Positions 58,271-64,000 of a DNA stretch of 64,000 bases are shown here, piece after piece. The notes under the pieces were generated by a model. It had not been told where the DNA came from, searched no databases, and was given only the letters and a program-made list of their open reading frames with translations. The stretch comes from Symsagittifera roscoffensis (taxonomy: Eukaryota > Xenacoelomorpha > Acoela > Convolutidae), in contig NC_087064.1 in assembly GCF_963678635.1 (NCBI RefSeq), positions 46,361,346-46,425,345 on the forward strand, given 5' to 3'. The position numbers and the translations under genes were made by a program. The stretch's first letter is position 1. Every line of letters begins with the position of its first letter.

Positions 58271-58591
58271 GTATTATTATTATTGTAGCTTTACAACCAA
58301 CGGTTGAGGGGCCATTGGCCCGTTAAGACTCAGAGTCCTTAATGAAGTATGGGATCCAGTCAGGAGGACGATATGTCAAGTCTGGGATGGGCGTTGACAG
58401 GAGGCAGTCTGCAGTTAGACTATCTGCATAAGAGGCACCAACATCCAATTCTCCAGCTGCATGGAATATCAACATCTTACCGATCGTTAAAGTAGTTCCA
58501 GAAGATTTCGAGCAGTCGTCGCTTTAATCCAAGAGGGGTTTAAAAAGTCTATCGATTCTGGAAGCAGATTTATCAACCTTGGCACGCGATA

Positions 58592-59272
58592 TCAAAAGCT
58601 ATTCCGCTGGACCTCAAGACGGATCGAAGGTAGTTCAAATAACAAGCGATCACTTGACCTGGTTGTGCGGTGGATATGAAGTTTAACAAACTCATGCCAG
58701 TTGAAGTCATATTTTCCGGACATGATGCCAGATAGGAGCAGAACGTCTGCAATTTGAAGGTGTAAGCAGACCGGTAAAATATTCAGGCGGGTAGTCTGTC
58801 TGCATAGGATAGGTCTTTGAGCCTCGGCGCGGAACACGCTCGATAATAACCATGTCACATTTCGATGCGTACCAAGCAGCTGAAGAATAAGAGAATATCG
58901 GAACAATAAGTGATTTGTACAGGTTGAGACGCTGGGTAGGCGAATTGAATGTGCACTGTTTCGTTTGATGAGGAAGAAGCACTTGTTAGCTTTGTTGCAC
59001 TTCGCGGAAACATGGAGCTTCCATGAGAGGCTATCGGAGACAAAGACGCCAAGATCTCGGAGTGAGGATGCCAATGACAGCTCGTGATCACCCAATGTAA
59101 AACGAGGTCGATTTGGTTTCTGAAATCCCAACAGCTTGCATTTGCCGACATTAAACGGAAGCCCGTTTTTCTCGGACCAAACGAAGAGAGTGGTAGCATC
59201 GTCGGGCAACGAACTTTCCTTACCAGCAGGAGTTGTTGATAGGAGCTTCGTGTTGTCTGCGAATGAGAACAC
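58592..59272 (-). pseudogene. LINE A reverse-transcriptase thumb and C-terminus
   Basis: 226-codon frame beginning FSFADNTKLLS, where the second Asp of the catalytic pair is Asn, continuing with NVGKCKLLGF and LRDLGVFVSDSLSWKLHV. It ends with TTRSSDRLLFELPSIRLEVQ. The Asn change alone would inactivate the polymerase. Confidence 0.85.
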
Positions 59273-59309
59273 GGATGATTTAGTCCCGTGAGTCAGGTCA
59301 AGGCAGTAA

Positions 59310-59600
59310 CTAAGAAACTATAAAAGGACCAAGAATGGATCCTTGCGGTACTCCAATGGAAATCCACCGCGTACTTGAGCTGCTAGAGCCAATTGTGACG
59401 TATTGCTGCCTGTCAATGAGGTAAGACTTGAGCAACCCAAGTAGTTTTCCCGTGACGCCGAGGGCTTTGAGTTTTTGCAATAACAGTTGGTGATTGATCT
59501 TGTCAAATGCCTTGCTAAAGTCTAAAAAAAGTGAACAAAGGGAATTCTCAGACAAATCTAATCCCCGATAGATACCGTCAAGGTAGACCAGTAACTGCAA
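59310..59600 (-). pseudogene. LINE A reverse-transcriptase palm
   Basis: 96-codon frame with LFLDFSKAFDKINHQLL, SYLIDRQQYVTIG and GVPQGSILGP, the core boxes of non-LTR reverse transcriptases. It is interrupted by a stop before the FADD-equivalent box. Confidence 0.85.
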
Positions 59601-60000
59601 AGAAGCAGATTGCTTGCATCTGAATCCGTATTGATTCGAGTGTACCTAGGGAGCAACATAAGGATATAAGGCATTGAATATGCATCGCTCCAGTACTTTA
59701 GACGGGATGCTCAGGAGTGATACCGGGCGACAATTTCTCACAATGGAGCGGTCATCGTCTTTGTGAATCGGGGTGACTTTGCTGACCTTCCAGGCGCGTG
59801 GATATACACCAGTTTGTACAATCTTGTAGAAACTCGGTCATTTGGCTAAGATCATGTGTTCTTGTCAGCTTAAAATCTGGTATGCTGGGCATTGCCTGGC
59901 ACCAAAATTAAACTGATTTTTCCTTCCCGAGTTGACACCGAAGCTTGCTTAAGTTGACTCAACGATTGTCCCGGTCTTACAATGGAGCGGTCGTCGCTTT

Positions 60001-60032
60001 AATATTGGTGAGGAAGAAGCCAATATTCCTTT

Positions 60033-60064
<32 letters not shown>

Positions 60065-60534
60065 GGATTTAGGAATATAATCCAAGGGTTCGCATAAAAC
60101 CCAGTCATTGCATTGTTCAAAGTTTAGTTTTCAGTTATAAGTGTAAGTTTCTTCAGGTCTCTACAGTTGTTGCATTCGCATAAAATGCGCCAAGTTCATG
60201 TGTCCCTTTCGTTGTAGCGAGTTTTGAAAAACTTTGTGTACATTCCTAGAAGTCTGTTTTTGCATTCTGGGTCAAACAATATGTCACATTTGAAGTATTC
60301 GTTGTACAGATTAGCATGACGACATGCCCAAAACCAGAAATCCGACTCGCACTTCTTCAGACGCATTTGTTTGCAGACGAAATTTCGTGTCATTTGAGCT
60401 CTTCGGTTTCCAACGTCAGTGATGCTTACATGGCTTCTCCAGTCGATGTCAACTTTTCCAGCTAGTATTTTTGCAAACAGCAGTCCAACATGAAGCTCTT
60501 GGTATAGAGACAATATTGGTGAGGAAGAAGCCAA
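60001..60534 (-). mobile_element. LINE C, 5'-truncated insert with 23-bp target duplication
   Basis: A 23-bp direct repeat starting aatattggtgaggaagaagc lies at 60001-60023 and 60512-60534, without mismatch. Between the copies, the minus strand carries an open reading frame from 60511. It is the C-terminus of a LINE ORF2: SLYQELHVGLLFAKILAG, then VDIDWRSHVSITDVGNRRAQ and SDFWFWACRHANLYN, ending at TGA near 60196. A 3' UTR and a (TTA)n tail at 60034-60061 follow. The intact frame and perfect duplication make it the youngest element in the nest. It is inserted in LINE A. Confidence 0.9.
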
Positions 60535-60556
60535 AACTACTCCTTTTATTTCGGGC

Positions 60557-60616
60557 CAGGATAGTTTTGCAAACTATCCTGACCCGCGTTCTATTTCTGT
60601 ACGCGGGTCAGTATAG
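60557..60616. other. Two overlapping, mutually exclusive hairpins
   Basis: Hairpin 1 is a perfect 11-bp stem caggatagttt/aaactatcctg with loop tgc (60557-60581). Hairpin 2 is a 16-bp stem ctatcctgacccgcgt/acgcgggtcagtatag with one mismatch and an 11-nt loop (60574-60616). The two share bases 60574-60581, so only one can form. They lie near the 5' end of LINE A and are probably part of its 5' UTR. Confidence 0.75.
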
Positions 60617-60646
60617 AACCCCGGAGGTCGTTGTTGTTCTTGCCAT

Positions 60647-60825
60647 CACGTTTTTTTTCTAATCAGGATCATGCCAGTTGTGTCCTTGATTGCATTCTTG
60701 ATATTTTCCCATTGATCAGCAGGCGGAAAATGCAGCAGAAAAAATAATTGTCGCTCAGTTCCGATCTTGTAAGTTCGGAGCTCCTCTGTCCAATACTTCA
60801 CAACTGGAACCGGTTTTGGCTTCTA
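60647..60825 (-). mobile_element. LINE B remnant, upstream piece
   Basis: Clean minus-strand frame of about 55 codons: PVVKYWTEELRTYKIGTE, then FPPADQWENIKNAIKDTTGM and ILIRKK. It resembles the linker between endonuclease and reverse transcriptase in RTE-like elements (xxQWxxxKxAIxxxAxxxLG). It abuts LINE A's right-hand direct repeat, and the reverse-transcriptase part of LINE B resumes at the left-hand repeat. Confidence 0.55.
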
Positions 60826-63704
60826 AATTATATTCCTTTCAAGTCACAAGTTTGTATTTACTGCAATAATTACTTAACCCTTGCAATGACTGAAATGTAC
60901 GCATGATTTTTACGTCAAAGCAGACCTCGTCTATCAGTTTTGACTATATTGTCTTCAATTTTGTTGTGTCTTTTATTTTATATCCTATTTGGCACAGAGA
61001 AAAGATCATGCTGGGACATCTTTTTCCTGGGACTCCATAATCACGGTGTACATGTGAGAAGTTCTCTGATTGTTTTTACTACGTTCCAGGCTTTCTTTTT
61101 TTCGTTTTTTTTGGCTCAGAGAATTTTTTTGTTAAGGTTTAAGTAGTGTTGAAAATATGATAAACTTTGACCGTTCTTAATAATCGGAAAAAACTGGAAT
61201 TTTTGATGTTAAGGCTACCGATTTACAGCGGCAGAGAAAACTATAATCTTTGCTGTTACTTGCTAGTGTCTTTGAAAAATAATTTGAGTCAATTCTTAGG
61301 TGTTTGCTGTCCTTTTTAGGTGTTTGCTGTCATTTGGAGTTGTTAAAGTAAGGGACTAAAAAAATTATTTGCAAAGCATGAATACAAGTTTTGGGACCAT
61401 AACTTAGCAATATCTGATTGTTTGTGTAAAAGTTGATTCTGTATCATATACGGTATGTCATCACAACGCAACCGCATTGGATCAACGTCTGCTTGCAATT
61501 GAGACCACTGCAACAGTAAAGTGAAACACGATGATTCTACAGCTATAATAATAATATGTTAATTCAACATCTCAATGAGACAAAAAGTGGAAAAAAAAGT
61601 GTTTTTATTCAGTTCCACTTCCAATATCAGTACCGCTCATGGATCAGTGTCAACCTGTAAATTTCCTGCTGCTGCTGTATTGCTGGATTGTTCTGTGTTG
61701 TGAGAAACCGACACAAGTGTCAAGGTGCATATCTGAGATAATCACACAACCGCAGTACTTGCAGCTACATGTCTCATCGTCCGCAGATTCGTAACAGCGC
61801 TCTTTATGACATAAAACATGATGAAAACCGTTGCTGTAAAAAATACCTCTTTCTCTCCTGTGCGCAGGACTACAGTTTTGTAAGCCCAAAAAGTCATTAT
61901 AGAACGAAAAATGCAAAATTTTTGTAACATTCGCCCAAATACTACACAGCAACGGAGCGTAGAAAAAGTACCTATTAACGACTGGCAGGCGTCAGTTACC
62001 TTAATCCTACTCGGTTTTCACCCTCTCGACCTTGCCAGTTGATTTTCTGGTCTGTTTAGGGCTAAGTAAAAAGTTACCATTTTTAGGCCATCAGTCAAAC
62101 GACTTTTGATCAGCTTTCGTTTACATGCGAACACAACCACATAGCTGAGTCTCGGATCCTCAGCCTACGTGATTGCCATTAAAAACACGGCTCGAACAAC
62201 CTATTTTAATATGTTTTTGTGTGACAGTTCTATATTAAATCCATTGGAGATGGATTGACCCTTTCCTCTTTCTAGCTACTCATATTCTAAAATATCAAAT
62301 TATACCGGTGTTAATTCAGACTTCTACGACATCCAAGTAGCTACAAAGTTAGTTTTATATAGTCCCTTCACATAAAACAGTCTCTGGGGGACCAAGCCTC
62401 CGCTCCCGTAATCTTCCTGAGATAACGTTCTTATCTCTTCCAATTTGTGGCACGGGAGGGTTCCGTGGAATATTCCTTCCCCACTGAAGCTTCCTTCTCC
62501 ACCAATTTCCGCAGCTAAGAGTCTTATCGTGTGTTGTTGCCACGATAAGAGGCTTCGTATTTTTCGTCTCGCGTGCGACCGTTTTCCACAATATTTGTCG
62601 TTGTTCTTTTTTTTCGTCGTTTTTCGTCAAAATGGCCGTCTTTTTTGTATTTCTGAGAATTATCCACTCTTCAATCGAAATTTTAAAAATAAAAATTCTA
62701 GAATATTCCTACCCTCCTTCGCAATACTTTTTCTTTCCTAAGGCCTTTATTCGTTTTTCCTCGTGTCGCCGGAAGGTTGCTCTGTGCCAATCTGGCAGAA
62801 TGTGTAACATTCGTCTACTGCAGTCACACATGAGGCTTAAGAAAAATAGGCCCTATAACCACTGGCTCAAGGGTCAGGGACACTATCTCTTGTGTTTTTC
62901 TACCTCAAGAACGGTCGGAGCCAGTTCGGTTCGTTTGTGACATGAGACTACGACCCGTTACAGCTTAAAGGCTACTACTAAAATATCCCCCCACTCTAGA
63001 ATTAGAAACGTCCCCATACTTAGGTCTCTAGATACCCAAAATACATGAACGCCGTTAAAAACCGGGTTGGAACAATCCGTTAAGTTGCTTTTTTATTAGA
63101 CAGTGGAACTTTGATCCATTTCAGATGGATCAACCTAAAACTCACCTTACCTCAACATAACAATTATAAAACACACTCTAGGAATTTAAATTTGTACTCA
63201 CATAGTAGCACGCTCAAGAAGTGGGAAATAATCCAGTCGGTAGTTAACTCAAGAATTAAATAACGTAACTAAATGAGTCTAATGTTTTATAGTTTTAACA
63301 ATGAGAACGAGTTTATACTCTAGACAATAGTTTTCTTGTGAACCATTAGGACACTCGAGTTGTCCACCTTTCCACCGAAGGTTCACTCTAGTCCAGTTCC
63401 GAATAATACTCCAGTCGCTATAATCCAATTCGTGGGAATGCTCTCGTCTCTGTCACAGATGGGACAGCTCTACTCTCGATTATGATAGTGATGGAAATTG
63501 CGAATAGCAATTTCCTACTGCTTTTTCTTACAACTTTCCCGCGTGTGTGACTCAATCGTTCTGAAATTGTTCTGATTTCTTTTTTCTGATTTTCAGTTAT
63601 CGCGAGAAAATCGTGCATGACAGGTTCCATTCGAAATTTTGAAAAATTAAATTTCACTCCAAAATCAAGTGTTTTTTGCTTCTCTCAAGGTCAAACTTCC
63701 AAAT
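60826..63704. other. Intergenic, little recognised
   Basis: No conserved exon found. A Cys/His-rich 100-codon frame on the minus strand at 61650-61952 (HVLCHKERC, CSCKYCGC) matches no family I know. ttaggtgtttgctgtc occurs twice at about 61300. Diverged direct repeats lie at 62170-62262 and 63048-63140. GC content is locally higher at 62370-62580 without an identifiable cause. Confidence 0.4.
62170..63140. repeat. Diverged direct repeat pair, ~880 bp apart
   Basis: gccattaaaaacacggctcg with downstream gacagttctatattaaatcc and ggagatggattgaccc (62176-62262) aligns with gccgttaaaaaccgggttgg, gacagtggaactttgatcca and cagatggatcaacct (63051-63136). The pair is strongly diverged; it may be remnants of an older dispersed element or a segmental duplication. 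Confidence 0.5.
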
Positions 63705-63770
63705 ATGACCGACTGGCACATACTCCCCGGACTCGAGATCGATGTCCTCATCGCGCGCTGTCTTCTGCCG
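63705..63770 (+). CDS. Possible first coding exon of an unidentified gene
   Basis: ATG at 63705 followed by 22 codons (MTDWHILPGLEIDVLIARC, then LLP) to a strong donor CTGCCG/gtgagt at 63771. Base composition is richer in G+C than the surroundings, the ATG context is acceptable (caaatATGacc), and the exon is phase 0. The next exon would lie beyond the window. No family can be named from 22 residues. Confidence 0.35.
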
Positions 63771-64000
63771 GTGAGTCCCAGAAAAACCGAGTGTTGCTCA
63801 AGATACAGTGCCAGTGGTCATTTACAGAAGTTTGCAGCAGATTTAAGCTTATCTACACCCCAAAATTTACAGCCATTTAAAATTTTCACACTATTGCTAA
63901 ACAGCAACCAAAATCTGCATACACCTGCACCCTTGAATTTTCGCTTTTCAAGCCAATCATTTTAAAATCTCTTTTGTCCTATTCAATCAGGAAATTGTCA

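Larger units (their letters stand above)
58271..60646 (-). mobile_element. LINE A (CR1/jockey-like), nested in LINE B
   Basis: Read on the minus strand: a GC-richer 5' segment with hairpins (60646-60535), then reverse-transcriptase fingers (WKVSKVTPIHKDDDRSIVRN, VSLLSIPSKVLERC). The palm follows (SLFLDFSKAFDKINHQLLLQ, GVPQGSILGP, FSFADNTKLLS), then a C-terminal region (RTTRSSDRLLFELP) and a 3' end with an (AAT)n tail at 58271-58284. ORF1 and the endonuclease are missing, so an internal deletion is likely. FADN replaces FADD, and there are frameshifts. A 12-bp direct repeat cacgtttttttt flanks it at 58259-58270 and 60647-60658. Confidence 0.75.

Noticed and set aside
61650-61952. Cys/His-rich 100-codon frame (CSCKYCGC)
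   Set aside because: Spacing fits no zinc-binding family I can name, and a second frame overlaps it; left unannotated.
62355-62741. 91- and 98-codon frames on opposite strands
   Set aside because: Mutually antisense, no domains; attributed to locally higher GC.

Overview
The window is AT-rich eukaryotic DNA from an animal, probably an invertebrate; the phylum cannot be fixed from the sequence. The evidence is three conserved metazoan genes split by GT-AG introns, CR1/jockey-like and RTE-like non-LTR retrotransposons, and very long intergenic and intronic satellite arrays. It is not bacterial, and most long open frames are chance frames in AT-rich repeats or antisense shadows of real exons.

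Three genes lie on the minus strand in the same order. (1) A TATDN2-like TatD metal-dependent nuclease (26,948 down to 23,647, probably ending in a last exon at 22,086-21,955) has a long Ser/Arg/Lys- and Pro-rich N-terminus and a complete set of catalytic residues. (2) DDRGK1/UFBP1, the ER-membrane partner of the UFM1 ligase, has exon 1 at 50,632-50,210, exon 2 at 49,884-49,618 and exon 3 at 32,755-32,495. Intron 2 is 16.9 kb and filled with satellite. (3) A DPY30-like subunit of COMPASS/MLL H3K4 methyltransferases lies at 55,995-55,177. A possible first coding exon of a fourth gene is on the plus strand at 63,705-63,770.

Region by region: 1-21.6 kb is a tandem array of about 21 monomers. Each monomer carries a degenerate, same-orientation copy of the C-terminal catalytic exon of the neighbouring TATDN2-like gene plus intron sequence, so this satellite was seeded from a coding exon. 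Copies next to the gene are most diverged and distal copies most alike. The array includes a 2,014-bp dimer duplication, a 0.71-kb triplication and a ~200-bp inversion. 22-27 kb is the nuclease gene. 27.1-31.15 kb is a decayed LINE interrupted by a 451-bp MITE-like insert. 32.5-50.6 kb is DDRGK1, with a ~148-bp tandem repeat, a tRNA-like remnant and a second, unrelated 440-500-bp satellite (35.5-49.35 kb). 50.6-55.2 kb is repeat-rich non-coding DNA with a 178-bp tandem repeat. 57-60.85 kb is a nest of three LINE remnants with recognisable target-site duplications. 60.9-63.7 kb holds little that can be identified.

The three genes act in unrelated processes (nucleic-acid hydrolysis, UFMylation at the ER, histone methylation), and nothing suggests a functional cluster. 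The most unusual feature is the exon-derived satellite beside its still intact parent gene.
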